Assembly: GCF_024679245.1 (NCBI RefSeq)
Contig: NC_090191.1
Span: forward strand, 980,001 to 1,044,000
DNA from: Pseudorasbora parva
Lineage: Eukaryota; Chordata; Actinopteri; Cypriniformes; Gobionidae
Direction: 5' to 3'
Length of the DNA stretch: 64,000 nt
Of this stretch, positions 19,021 to 30,352 are shown in pieces (the stretch's first letter is position 1; every line of letters starts with the position of its first letter). A model generated the notes under the pieces. That model did no database searches and was not told the DNA's origin. It worked only from the letters and a program-made list of their open reading frames with translations. The translations under genes were made by a program, and so were the position numbers.

Positions 19021-20302
19021 TCATGACCATAGGTGAGAGTAGGAACGTAGATTGACCGGTAAATCCCGCATTACTGCAGATGCTGCACCGATCCGTCTGT
19101 CAATATCCCGTTCCATCCTTCCCTCACTCGTGAACAAGACCCCAAGATTCTTAAACTCCTCCACTTGAGGCAAGAACTCTCCACCAACCTGAAGTGAGCA
19201 AGCTACCCTTTTCCGACTGAGAACCATGGCCTCGGACTTGGAGGTGCTGATTCTCATCCCAGCCGCTTCACACTCGGCTGCAAACCGTCCCAGTGCATGC
19301 TGAAGGTCCCGGTCTGAGGTTGCCAACACGACAACATCATCTGCAAAGAGCAGTGATGAAATCGCGTGGTCCCCAAATAGAAATTCTGTCCATAAAAATT
19401 ATGAACAGAACCGGTGACAAAGGGCAGCCCTGCCGGAGACCAACATGCACCGGGAAAAATTTGACTTACTGCCGGCAATGCGAACCAAGCTCCTGCTCTG
19501 GTCCTAAAGGGATTGTACAGCCCTAAGCAAGGGGCCCCGGACCCCATACTCCCAGAGCACCCCCCACAGGGTGCCACGAGGAACACAGTCGAATGCCTTC
19601 TTCAAATCCACAAAGCACATGTGGACTGGTTGGGCAAACTCCCATGAACCCTCCAGCACCCTGTGAAGGATATAGAGCTGGTCCAGCGTTCCACGACCGG
19701 GACAAAAACCACACTGCTCCTCCTGAATCCGAGGTTCCACTATCGTCCGAATTCTCCTCTCCAGTACCCTGGCATAGACTTTCCCAGGGAGGCTGAGAAG
19801 TGTGATCCCCCTGTAGTTGAAACACACTCCGGTCCCCCTTCTTGAAAAGAGGGACCACCACCCCGGTCTGCCAGTCCATAGGCACTGTCCCCAACCACCA
19901 CGCGATGCTGCAGAGGTGCGTCAGCCCCACAACATCCAGAGACTTAAGGTACTCAGGGCGAATCTCATCCACCCCCTGGCGCCTTGCCACCGAGAAGCTT
20001 ATTACCTCGATGACTTCAGCCCGGGTGATGGACAAGTCCCCATCCGAGCCCTCAGTCTCTGCTTCCTCAAAGGAAGACGTGTCGGAGGGATTGAGGAGAT
20101 CCTCGAAGTATTCCTTCCACCGTCCAACAATATCCCCAGTTGAGGTTTGCAGCTGCCCATCTCCACTGTAGACAGTGTTGGTAGGGCACTGCTTCCCCCT
20201 CCTGAGGCGTCGAACGGTTTGCCAAAATATCTTTGAGGCCAACCGATAGTCTTTCTCCATGGCCTCACCGAACTCCTCCCAGGCCCGAGTTTTTGCCTCC
20301 AC
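19021..20302 (-). pseudogene. RTE-like reverse transcriptase region (frameshifted)
   Basis: Frames carry WEEFGEAMEKDYRLASKIFW, GRWKEYFEDLLNPSD, GVDEIRPEYLKSLDVVGL, WQTGVVVPLFKKGD, NYRGITLLSLPGKVYARVLE and EEQCGFCPGRGTLDQLY, with the FVDLKKAFDCVPR catalytic-Asp region. Near 19318-19353 the LFADDVVVLATS box is intact, followed by ECEAAGMRISTSKSEAM. A large part between the first Asp block and FADD is scrambled (19380-19520). Several frameshifts make it non-functional. Confidence 0.8.
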
Positions 20303-20412
20303 AACTACCCGGGCTGCTGTCCGCTTGGCCTGCCGGTACCTGTCCGCTGCCTCAGGAGCCCCACAAGCCAGCCAGGCCTGATAGGACTCCTTCTTCAGCT
20401 TGACGGCATTCC

Positions 20413-21544
20413 TTACTTCCGGTGTCCACCGTGTGGCTTACGGCCACAGCTCCGAGTGGCCGCGTCGACAATGGAGGTGGAGAACATGGTCCATTCGGAC
20501 TCAATATCTCCAGACTCCCTCGGGATCTGGTCGAAGCTCTGCCGGAGGTGGGAGTTGAAAATCTCTCTGACAGGGGGTTCAGCCAAATGTTCCCAACAGA
20601 CCCTCACAGTACGTTTGGTTCTGCCGAGTCTGTCCAGCTTTCTCCTCCGCCATCGGATCCGACTCACCACCAGGTAGTGAGCGGTTGACAGCTCCGCCCC
20701 TCTCTTCACCCGAGTGTCCAAGACATACGCCGGAGGTCAGATGAGACGACCACAAAGTCAATCATCGACCTTCGGCCTAGGGTTTCCTGGTGCCATGTGC
20801 ACTGATGGACAACCTTATGCTTGAACATGGTGTTCGTTATGGACAAGCCATGGTTAGCACAGAAGTCCAATAACAGAACACCACTCGGGTTCAGATCAGG
20901 GGGGCCGTTCCTCCCAATCACGCCCCTCCAGGTGTCTCTGTCACTGCCCACATGGGCGTTGAAGTCCCGCAGTAGAAGTCTCCAGTCGGAGCACTTTCTA
21001 GCACCCCTCCCACAGACTCCAAGAGGGCCGGGTACTTTGCACTGCTATTCGGCCCGTAGGCACAAATGACAGTGAGAGACCTATCCCCGACTCGAAGGCG
21101 CAGGGAAGCGACCCTCTCGCTCACCGGGGTGAACTCCAACACATGGCGACTGAGCTGGGGGGCTATAAGCAAACCCACTCCAGCCCGCCGCCTCTCACCA
21201 TGGGCAACTCCAGAGTGTTAGAGAGTCCAGCCTCTCTCGAGAAGGGTGGTTACAGAGCCCAAGCTGTGCGTGGAGGTGAGCCCGACTATTTCTAGTCGGT
21301 ATCTCTCGACCTCCCGCACAAGCTCAGGCTCCTTCCCCGCCAACAAGGTGACATTCCACGTCCCGGAGTCAGTTTCCGTGTCCAGAGATCGGGTCGCCCA
21401 ATATGCTATGCACCGGCCCCTTATGATCCCTCCTGCAGGTGGTGAGCCCACAGGAGGGTGGCCCCACATCGCTCTTTCGGGCTGAGCCCGGCCGGGCCCC
21501 ATGGGGGAAGGCCCGGCCACCAGACGCTCGCATACGAGCCCCAA
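20413..21544 (-). pseudogene. RTE-like endonuclease region (frameshifted)
   Basis: Pieces in successive frames: GTWNVTLLAGKEPELVREVE (N-terminal APE motif), then [28 protein letters not shown] and a damaged GDF motif, [16 protein letters not shown], the late HHLV region changed to AHYLVVS, and SCGRK. The frame shifts at about 20730, 20950 and 21180 and the altered late His block make the nuclease inactive. Confidence 0.75.
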
Positions 21545-21720
21545 CCCCGGGCCTGGCTCCAGGGTGGGGCCCCGGCTGCGCCATGCCAGGCAACGTCTCG
21601 GCCCTTGTTTTTATCGTCATCATAGTGGGTTTGTGAACTGCTCTTAGTCTGACCCGTCACCAAGGACCTGTTTGCCTTGGGAGGCCCTACCAGGGGCATA
21701 AAGCCCCGGACAACATAGCT

Positions 21721-22600
21721 CCTAGGATCATTCAGGTACTCAAGCCTACTTGTAATAAGTATGTTTATTTGTGGGGTATATGTTGTGATTTCGTTTATTA
21801 CTGCTTGAGTGAGTAGAAATCATGAATATGTGAACTGGGTGAGTTTATACAAATAATACTTAATAGTAGTGGAAAAGTCCTGAAAAGGGGTGGAGTCTGG
21901 CCTTTAAAAGAGGAGGCCAGACTCAAGCAAGGGTCTTGTGATCCAAGTCAAGGCAAGAGAGCTTCTGTGGTACCTCGAGCAAACCTAAACCTTTGGTATA
22001 TTGAGGATACAATATTTATTTATATTTTGTTCCTTTGTTTGTTTTGTTTTATGTCTTTGTGACCACCTGTATATGTATATATATTCCTTTCACCGTTGGA
22101 CTAAATTCTTTTGGCACTGTATATAAATCTCACTTTGCACAGAAGTGCTATTGCGGATTGAGCCATCAGTTTTCTTACATCTTACGGACATTCACTACGT
22201 CCCCAAAGCAAGCTGGTGGTAGCTTGCTTTATCACACATCAAGGATGAGTGATCTGAGTCTCTGCAGCTAATCAAGCTAACAGCTGCTGGATTGTAATCT
22301 CCGTCTATACAAATCATGGAGAGCTGCACAAATGCGTTGGATTTGCGGCGTTTAATGCTGATGTAGGATCATAAAGCCATGAGCCACTGAGGGAAGGCTT
22401 GTTCGAGATGCATCGGCGCGCGCTGTGCAGACTGATTGCGTATGACATCAAAGTAGAGCGAGCGCCAACGACCCCTTATGCTTTTGAATCGCTCGCGCAG
22501 TATTTGGATATCATATGTGGGTTGGTCTGCGCAGCGTCAATGCATTAGATAGAACACGCCTGGAAATTGTGTGTGTGTGTGTTTCCCGCTGCCTCGCTAG
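21721..22600. other. Unassigned, LTR-like or UTR-like sequence
   Basis: It contains a GGAGTCTGGCCTTTAAAAGA TATA-like element (about 21892-21911) and further downstream TATATAAATCTC, which could be a decayed LTR or promoter, but I cannot define ends. 22320-22560 has alternating GC-rich words with no coding signal. A (GT)n run is at 22570-22582. Confidence 0.35.
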
Positions 22601-22603
22601 CAG

Positions 22604-23448
22604 TAGAGTCCTGCAACGGGTCGGGTGCCCGCGGGCATAAAAGTGGCTAAAACAGGTGGATTGTGACATAAATTATAAAATACACGGGCGGGGTGCGGGC
22701 GGATAATTAATTCCGTGCGAGCGGGTAGAAGCGCGGATGAAAAATATGTGCAATATTTTTCTGTGCTGTGGCGAGGCAGAGGAGCGAGCGAGACCGGGGC
22801 GTGATGGCGAATGAGTGTCACCTGTGAGCCACACCGGTCTCAAATCCTCTCACGAGGGAGCTCGGCGGCATATAAGGACGAGAGATCACCACCAGACCTG
22901 GATTTTACGTTGAGTTGTGTTTGTTTTATTATGTGTGTGCGTGGCAGATGTCCGTGAGGGGCCGCGTTACTTTCGCTTTGTTTGGTTAAGTCTTTTAAAT
23001 GTTCGCCGGTTCTCGAAAAACGATCAAAACAATCCGGTCGTCCTTCTTCCCCCCCAAACATACTGTATTACAATTTCTATGTCCAATTTACCATTACACA
23101 TACACGCAACAACTATTTGCCATTTGATCCATCACGTCACCACCACTGTGACTTTTGTTGATGCCACTCGTAGCCCAGATGGAGCGAGCGTTGCAGGATA
23201 AGCAATGGATGAAGTAAAAGTAAAGTTGGTGAGTGAAGTATATAAAATTGTTGACAACGAGTCTATAAAGGCACTTTAGCCTGTTTCTTTAGCCCATTCA
23301 TGATGCTGTTGATGTTGAGATAAGTGCAATATTAAAAAAAATAAAGCATTTTAATTGGAATGATTTTAGCGTGTGTGATTTATTGCGGGCACGGATCGGG
23401 TAACAGGCAAATATTAACGGGTCTGGGATGGACCCGTGCAGGACTCTG
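22604..23448 (+). mobile_element. Internally deleted relative of the hAT at 5907
   Basis: Left end TAGAGTCCTGCAACGGGTCG and right end GACCCGTGCAGGACTCTG match the termini of the 5907-9313 element. The left subterminal block (ATAAAAGTGGCTAAAAC ... GAAAAATATGTGCAATA) and the first codons of the transposase (ATGGATGAAGTAAAAGTAAA at 23203) are retained, then sequence jumps from the codon-24 region straight to the 3' UTR (TTTAGCCTGTTTCTTTAGCC). A foreign LTR-like block (about 22765-23065) sits inside. The terminal base differs (T for C) and no clear 8-bp TSD is seen. Non-autonomous and probably dead. Confidence 0.82.
22765..23065 (+). mobile_element. LTR-like insert related to the solo LTR at 43663
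   Basis: Shared landmarks in the same order with the minus strand of 43663-44050: GTGGCGAGG, GTGTCACCTG, CACACCGGTCTC, CTCTCACGAGGGAGCTCG, GGCATATAAGGACGAG, CCTGGATTTTACGTT, GTCCGTGAGGGGC, TTAAATGTTCGCCGGTTC. It interrupts the hAT derivative. Ends and TSD are not clear. Confidence 0.65.
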
Positions 23449-23489
23449 GTATGACGTAAGACCTGGCTCTGTTGTGGCTCTTAGCATGT

Positions 23490-24790
23490 GGAAAAGAAAA
23501 CGGTTCTTAGAAGGCTCTCAAGTCGAACCAACTTAGAACCGACACTAGCACTGGCTCCGAACTAGCACCCGGTTCATTCTGGTGGAAAAGGGGTATCTGA
23601 GGGGGAACTAGTTCCTTGGACGGAGACACATAACTGGCTCAAGCTGACAGCGAGTGGTTTTTTGCCATCAGGTTTTGGTCCTAGTCGGCAGCACCTGATG
23701 GCGGTCGCATACCCTAGCACGACGAGATGACACTGCTGCTATGTGGTCCCTACAGGACGGGGACCTGCATAGTTTGCCTACACCATGGACCAGGCAGGCT
23801 TAAGAGCTCCCCTCTTATGAGGGTCATGCTTATGGCCGCCTGGGCCTGATATGTCAATCGTAGGCCCCGCGGGGCCTCCCTGTGAGATCAGCCCATATTA
23901 CTTCTCAGGCCTCCTGAGCAACCCTGTAATGTATGTGCTCGGTAAATCCTAGGATTGAGCAGCTGACTCCCCTCGCTAGCAAGGGTCGGAAAGCACTATG
24001 CTGAGTGCTGTTCTTCAGTATAGCCTGTCTCTGAGGTTCGGCCTGAGGCGGACACTGGCAGTTTTGCAGTCCCTCAGCTGGATGCCTCTCCAGAGGCGAG
24101 TTTCCAGAGGCGAGTTTCCAGAGGCTCTGTTTTTCAACAGACAAAGTTGGCCGACGGAAGCGTCCCACATAGTGATGCCAGGTCAGGCCTCCCTGGTGGT
24201 ATTCTGTGAAATTTTTCCCGAATAGTGACTGGCTGGGGTGCCCTCGGGTCCCCTAGCCACATTCCCTTAAAGGAACCCCTTCTGTCAAATGGGTTGGTTC
24301 CAGGCCTTTGAGCAGCCGGGGTAGGATTTAATGCAGTACACATAGGTGCCCCCCAAGGCTTATAGCTTGGCTGTTGCCGGTCAATAGGATTGATGTGATT
24401 GGATAGCGATTCAGACACCGGTCACGCTGGAGGCGTCCCCATAGCATCAGCTGATGCAGCTTCTCGTTCCCTGTTCTCAGGAAACTAAGGTTACAGTCAT
24501 AACCAGAGACGTTCCTTGAGAGGGAACGAGACACTGGGTCGTAATGCTTCAGGAACGCCTCTGCGTGATTGCATCATGAAGCACTCTGTCCATGAAGAAA
24601 TGAAGAAATCTGTCCAATAGCGTGGCGATAAGTCATAGGCGGGTGACGTCATTGACCAGGAAGCTATAAAGCATCCCCGGACCAAACAGAGTTAGCTTCT
24701 GAAAAAGTCGAACAAGTCAGTCACAGGCATGCCGGGAGTATGGCAAAGTGACGCAGCGTCTCGTTCCCTCTCAGGGAACCATGGTTACAT
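23490..24790 (+). mobile_element. DIRS-type element terminus (non-coding 3' part)
   Basis: The region is collinear with 56830-57500: GACACATAACTGGCTC, GTGGTCCCTACAGGACGGGG, CAGGCAGGCTTAAGAGCTCC, CCTCCTGAGCAACCCTGTAA, GTAAATCCTAGGATTGAGCAG. It ends in DIRS-like terminal motifs (CGTTCCCTGTTCTCAGG, GGTTACAGTCATAACC at about 24465-24510 and GTCTCGTTCCCTCTCAGGGAACCATGGTTAC at about 24755-24788). No coding part survives here. Confidence 0.6.
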
Positions 24791-26896
24791 CTTAATGGGA
24801 AAATAAGTCCTGAACTCGCGCTGCGTCGGAGCGATGCGGGAACGAAATGCCCACGTCGCCATAGACCCGAGTGCTTGCATATGTGAAATTGTACTCATTA
24901 TCCCACAAACTATAGAGGTGAAGGTTGTCCAGCCGACTCATATGATTCTTTGGGTTTGTAAGAAATGTTTGGTAAGAACAAATGTTAGATGATCCTAAAG
25001 TGAAAAGCATATAGTTTTAATATTTTCCTATGTAAACCATTTGAATATAAATCAAAACAATATTCTGACCTTTACTCATTCTGAACAATCAAGCTCTGTC
25101 AGTAATCGGCAAATTTACCACATTTTGGGTCTGAAAACACCATTTCACACTCACAGACTGCCAACTGAACCGCTCCATAGCGAATAAGCTCAGAGGGGAA
25201 ATATTAATAATTATTCATTAACTCATTACGATTATTCATTATGATTAATAATGAATATTTGAATCAGTTAAATAGATTAGATTGATGTAGCTACATAACA
25301 TTAAAATTAATCAATCAGTCCATCTTATTCTGTATCGACTATTAATTAATTCTAAGAAAAGGGTATTTTTCATGGCCACAGAAAAATAATTTTTCTTTTG
25401 AATTTACATCAGAGCTCAGAGTGCTTAACCAGATCAATCATTTAAGTGACAGTTTGTTTGCAGCAGGGAGTCAGAACCAGACATATATTGTGCACAAACT
25501 TTAACTAAATCACAGACATGATTAAACAGATATACAACATGCATACACAAAACATAAACATGGTAAGAGGTAAAGTTAAAGTGGTTTAAAAACCTGGACA
25601 GAACAGATGGATGACGTAATGGAAAGAGTCTTAAAACCTGAGAGAACCATCCCTTGATAAGCTCCTTTGTCGGAGCAAAGGGGTTTACAGTGTTACTAAC
25701 TACACAGCCATTTGTATTTTACTTGCATTTGCCTGGGAAAGCATCCAGATATACAGTCGCAGGAGAAAGTCTTGAGGGTTCTGTCTGATGGTTTTACAGT
25801 TGCGATCGTTTCCTTCTGTGTTGAGTGAAGGAATAATGGTGAACTTGCTGAGACTCTGATGGTCAAAGAGGACCCACATGAGGTGGCCATGGGGTGTCAT
25901 CCTTGATGTGTGTGTGTGTGCCTACTGGCCGGCTGATAAACAGCCAAGAAGACGTGTCGTTTTGGTCCAGAGAGACGAGAAGAGAGGTCAGGGATCTGAT
26001 TCTTCAAACCTGAATCAATGAGTTACAGGCACATTTATAATCTAATTATTGCAACAAACACACACTGCATCCTTTGAATAAGTGACATACATAAAAGTGC
26101 AAGTTCTGAAGCAAGCATACATTTGAAAGGAGACACAACTTATATGAGGTTACCTGAACTATTAAGTTGTTCATAAGATATGCATGAACAAAATAATATA
26201 CAAGGGACATTTTACAAGACAGTTATATGTATACATACAATGTCCTGGGGTGCATATTCATTTATGGACGGTTTGTCTATAACTTGAGGCAAAAGTGTGT
26301 GTTTCACAAGCTTTGTGTCTTTACCGCTGGACTTTTCATGTTTTGGACTGTAAAAGGCTTATCAGTTGGTTTCCAGGGTAACGGAGGATCCTTCTCTGTT
26401 GTGCTGGGGGAGGGTCTGTTACTAAGCACAAAGCATTTTAAACATTTGTTCAATATAGGCATACAGCATGCAGCGCACTTCAGCTCGTAACATTTCTTAA
26501 AGCTTAAAATCCAAATGCGATTTCATCTGATTTCATAGAATTGTAAATGTCTAATAAATCTTAGTAATATTTTCCTACACAGTATTATATTATGTTAACA
26601 TAAGACATTGCAGTTCTTCAGTGTTTCCTTGTTCGCTCCGCTTTTATTTTGTAAAACAGATCGTTTTCTCCTATCAATGCGGTGCTCGCATGTCGTCGGA
26701 AGCATAGATATACATAATAAAGGCTAGATGTCTCTGTTGGCCAATGGAGGTTGCCGTCCGCAACTGGCGGCCATCGTTTCACTGGCAGCTCGCTCACTCG
26801 TAACAGTGTGTTTTAATGGTGCATATACTTTAAATAACCATAACTTGCTCAATTTTCAACCGATTTTCAAACTGTTTATTTCAGAGCTAGCAATAG

Positions 26897-26899
<3 letters not shown>
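24791..26899. other. Long stretch without recognised gene
   Basis: AT-rich. 25360-26220 looks like retroelement-derived non-coding DNA (primer-site-like and GGAGCAAAGGGGTTTAC words) but I cannot define ends or coding. 26690-26760 (ATACATAATAAAGGCTAGATG) is a short dispersed repeat. The two overlapping frames at 25696-25900 have no recognisable domain. Confidence 0.35.

Positions 26900-26968
<69 letters not shown>
26900..26968. repeat. (AT)n microsatellite
   Basis: About 34 uninterrupted AT units. The Ile/Tyr-rich open frames across it on both strands are artefacts. Confidence 0.97.
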
Positions 26969-26969
<1 letters not shown>

Positions 26970-27392
26970 TTTTATAATAAGAATATAACTATTATAATAC
27001 AATATATATATATATTTTTTAAATGAAAACAAAAAAAAAAACATGCAACTAAGTTTTTAACTAGCCAAAAGATTGGTTGTCATAAAATCATTATTGGTGT
27101 CAATAAACCTATATAATTGAACAGCTCGATTGTGGTCTCAGCCTTGATAATGTGCATGTAAGTTAGCCCTGATACACAAGCTGCACGATTAAGTCGTTTA
27201 TCGAAACGAAAAGCTGCAATTTCAACGTGTTAAAGCATCCAGATTTGTAGCCATGCTAATAACGTTTGTAAGAAACCAAACTATTTGTTAATCTCTCAAG
27301 ATTTCAGCGAGATAAGAGTATTTATGTTCGTACCGATCACTCATCTTACATCAGGTTCCACAGAGCCCGACAGAAAGCCTGCCTGTGACAAG

Positions 27393-27425
27393 ATGGCCGC
27401 CGATGATGACGATGGTGACTCCGCC
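27393..27425 (+). CDS. Candidate first coding exon over a YY1-type site
   Basis: ACAAGATGGCCGCCGATG (27389-27406) matches the YY1 AAGATGGCGGC-like motif that often overlaps start codons. ATG at 27393 gives MAADDDDGDSA and then a consensus donor GCC|GTAAGA. Phase 0. No acceptor exon that must belong to it is proven. It could be a chance match or a different transcript start for the gene at 28208. Confidence 0.25.
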
Positions 27426-28207
27426 GTAAGACATCTAGGCTAATTTTTTTTGTATTGTTTGTGCATGTTATTTCTAAGAGTTCTGAACTGTGAGAGTGTG
27501 TCGAGCTAGAGAGCATACTAGAGGATGGTGGAAACACTTTGATTAGCGCCCTTGGAGAGCAGAATGAGGTGTGAAGAAAAAAATGTGTATTATTATCAGA
27601 AGGAATGTGTTTAGGGAAAGAAAATGTCATTACTTCATTTGTTTATGGGTTAATTGTACATGTCATCAATATATAAATAAACAATATACTCTTTCTGTGA
27701 TTATAAATTATAATGCATTGTATTGCATTTAAAAGAAGCATGTGATATTTTATTTATCATAAATGCTTAAAACTATGGCGTCATAAAGCTGTCTTTATTA
27801 TGAGAGCGCACACACAATATAAGCAAGCACAGAAACAGAAATCGAGGGCGTAAAAACAGAAAATGAACAGATGAAACATCATCACAAGCGAATAAATTGG
27901 AATCCAGCACAGGTTTGAAGGTGGCAGCGATGACTCAACGTGACCGAGCTGCCAATCCGAAAACGAATTCGATCACACTATCATCTGCGCTCTCTCTGTT
28001 TGAAAATTCTCCTCGCTCTCAATTATATCTTCATACCGGAAACACGTCATGGACACGTTAAGGCTTGACAAGACGATCACTGATCGATTGAACTGCATTA
28101 CTAAGAACTGCCACTAGAGTTCAGAATTGCGACTTTGAAGTTAATTGCCAACAACAACAGATGGAGGAAGAATTGCAACTCATCTGCTCACCTGGTTTAC
28201 TGAAGCC

Positions 28208-29747
28208 ATGGAGTCAGGAGAAAATGTAAGTTTAAAATATTTCAAATAACACATGTTGATGCGTATGCAACTTAAAAGTGAATCAGTTTTGTGTTTATTT
28301 GTAAAGCTGCAATTTTAAAAAGTCATTAATAGGCATTTGTCTAAAACCTGCAATCTAGGCAAATAACCAACAGCAGTACAATCATCATTATCAGTTTAAT
28401 CATTTATTTGGTGAAGAGGTGTTGTGAAACATACTTCTACATAAAGTGTACTTGTTAAATCTATATAATTAATAGCTTGCTGATGGAATGTGTGTTTATG
28501 TCTTCTTTACATGTCAATACGTTACTACAAAAATTCCCTACTGAAAAATACAGCACAATCAGCATAAGCAGGTAGCAGGTTTTAGCTGGTTTAAGTTGGT
28601 CCTTCCAGCCTGACCAGCAAAGTCCAGCTAGACCATCTTAAAAAGTGACCAAAACACAACTAGAACAGCTTGCTACACCAGCAAAACCAGCTTATACCAA
28701 ACTGGGAGACCAGCTAAAACCAGCTCACCAGATTATGATGTTTTTTTCACCAATGGTAGCTTCAAAAAAAAAAAAAAAAAACCTCTAAGAACTAGCATAC
28801 TGTGCCTTCAAGATAAAAAAAAAACCTTAGTAAACAGTGGTTAAGTGCAAGTCAGAAGAGATGTTAATATATACTATGTGTTCATTTGTCCTAGAGCACT
28901 ATGAGGGAAATAGTGAACACAGCTCAAAACCTCATTACCGTAATCAACAGCACATCGCAGTCTCCTAGGTTAACTAGTCTTCAGGTTAACCAGACAAGAG
29001 GACAACACATCAGCCACCCACAGCCCTCGTCCCAACCCTCGGTCAGCCACCCACAGCCCTCGCCCCAACCCTCTGTCAGCCACCCACAGCCCTTGCCCCA
29101 GACCTCCGTACAGCAGGAAATTATAAGGTTCATTCTTCTGTTTTTTCTGATGGATAAAATTCTGTAGGTTTTGTTAAATATATTATAGTATGCATAAACA
29201 GAATTGTTGTTTGTATCATTTTAGATCATTTCCAGGAGTTTTTCAAAAGGGGTTGAAGGGAAAATCAAAGTTTGTCCCCATGAAACGCAAGGCACCAAAG
29301 ACAGTTATGATGTCATTTTACCTTCTGCCTCGCATGACTACAAAAACTCCAAAAGGCAGTGATGAATTCAAGTTGATTGAGGCAGGACTTGGGAAAAGAA
29401 GCTTAAAAGTTAACGATAACATCAGTCATGCCGAAGTATGTACTGGTAGCAGTATAATTCTTGGACCATATTAATATAATGCACACTCACATTGTAAACA
29501 CATTTTATTTATATACAGTTGTCTGAGATGTTGTGTCTTGAATTCCCCAAAATGCAAGTCTTGGATGGAGGCTGGCTGCTGTATAAAGCAATGGGTATTT
29601 GATTTTATTATTTAAACATTTTTTGCTCTTTTACTAGCTTTTCTATATTTCAGTTTTGCTATATTCACAGGTGGAAGTGGACAGAGGCCCCTAACTGTGA
29701 TTGCCCCAGAATCAGAAGGCTATCCAGGAGCACTAGTACAAACAGCA
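28208..29747 (+). CDS. Five-exon gene fragment, unnamed family, 3' end replaced by gypsy sequence
   Basis: Exons: 28208-28225, 28895-29127, 29225-29435, 29519-29594, 29671 to about 29747. Each junction is GT-AG and keeps frame (phases 0,2,0,1). Exon 1 gives MESGEN; exon 2 a Pro/Gln/Ser-rich segment with three 33-bp coding repeats; exon 3 FPGVFQKGLKGKSKFVPMKR ... KTVMMSFYLLPRM ... EAGLGKRSLKV; exon 4 LSEMLCLEFPKMQVLDGGWL; exon 5 GSGQRPLTVIAPESEGYPG. Exons 3-5 resemble, from recall, the N-terminal part of a teleost-expanded family of HECT-type uncharacterised proteins. After about 29747 the frame runs into a retroviral-type zinc knuckle, so the normal C-terminus is missing. Function not known. 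Confidence 0.55.
28560..28735. repeat. CCAGC-rich degenerate repeat
   Basis: A run of ACCAGC / GCTGGT words (TTTTAGCTGGTTTAAGTTGG, GACCAGCTAAAACCAGCTCA) in both orientations, which can fold back on itself. It has a weaker relative at 4210-4300. Non-coding dispersed element. Confidence 0.65.
29010..29109 (+). repeat. 33-bp coding tandem repeat (3 units)
   Basis: Units start GTCAGCCACCCACAGCCCTC (first unit with A for G) and encode 11-residue steps of VSHPQPSPQPS type in exon 2 of the gene above. Frame is preserved because the unit is a multiple of three. Confidence 0.85.
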
Positions 29748-29944
29748 ATTAATTGTGGCAAATCTGGTCACCTCATTGCTACTTGTCCCACCCTGAAACG
29801 GAAAGTTAGTAGAAAAGTAATTCCTTCGTAGAGCGTTTCATTGATTGTACGACCGATTTTGTTACCCGAACATGAGACTACCTTTGAACCATTTAACTGT
29901 GAGGGTATTGTATCACTGAGTGAAGATTTATCTGTGATGGTATT

Positions 29945-30352
29945 GTGTCACTGAGTGAAGATGAGACTGAAACAAAGTGCATCCGCATCCTTCGTGATAC
30001 TGGCGCTGCGCAGTCGTTTATCTTAGGAAGTGTGTTACCATTCTCTCAACAGTCAAGTTGTGATTCTGACGTGCTTGTGCAGGGGATTGATCTTGCAGTA
30101 GTTAAAGTTCCTTTGCACAATGTATTCTTGCGATCTGGAATAATTTCAGGAAACGTTAAGCTGGCGGTCCAAGCTGAACTACCTGTGAAGGGTGTATCAC
30201 TTATTCTGGGAAATGATTTAGCAGGTAAAAAAGTTTTCTGTCTACCTGAGGTAATACATGTTTCAGATGTGTACGATGAGGGTGTGTTGCAGGAAGAATT
30301 TCCTGATGTGTTTGGCACGTGTTGTGACCCGAGCTCAAGCTCGCAAATTTAA
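29945..30352 (+). pseudogene. Gypsy aspartic protease domain
   Basis: The frame has the active-site box RDTGAAQSFI (D-T-G), a flap region and the LILGNDLAG block near the C-terminal side of retropepsins, then FPDVFG. The frame ends at 30352; the next frame carries TRAQARKFKD, the usual linker toward integrase. Catalytic Asp is present, but the polyprotein is broken by frame changes. Confidence 0.75.

Larger units (their letters stand above)
18778..21720 (-). mobile_element. RTE-like LINE, decayed and 3'-truncated
   Basis: A GC-rich minus-strand LINE. From right to left: leader, APE endonuclease (about 20400-21500), RT (about 19020-20300) and the C-terminal region (about 18780-19010). Multiple frameshifts split it into about six frames. 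The end at 18778 stops inside the coding sequence (after PREVFRARPTG) without a 3' UTR or tail, where it abuts the GGTGAACTAACCC repeat. Since LINE insertions normally keep the 3' end, a later deletion or replacement is implied. Clade call (RTE/BovB-like, no RNase H seen) is from domain order and motif recall. Confidence 0.8.

Noticed and set aside
21369..21699. Several GC-rich frames as separate genes
   Set aside because: They are leader/endonuclease frames of the RTE-like LINE on the minus strand and their shadows.
25696..25900. Small gene on the minus strand
   Set aside because: Two shifted frames over the same DNA with no domain; the surrounding sequence looks like retroelement-derived non-coding DNA.
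26728..27044. Ile/Tyr-rich open frames on both strands
   Set aside because: They are translations of the (AT)n microsatellite; no codon bias or domain.
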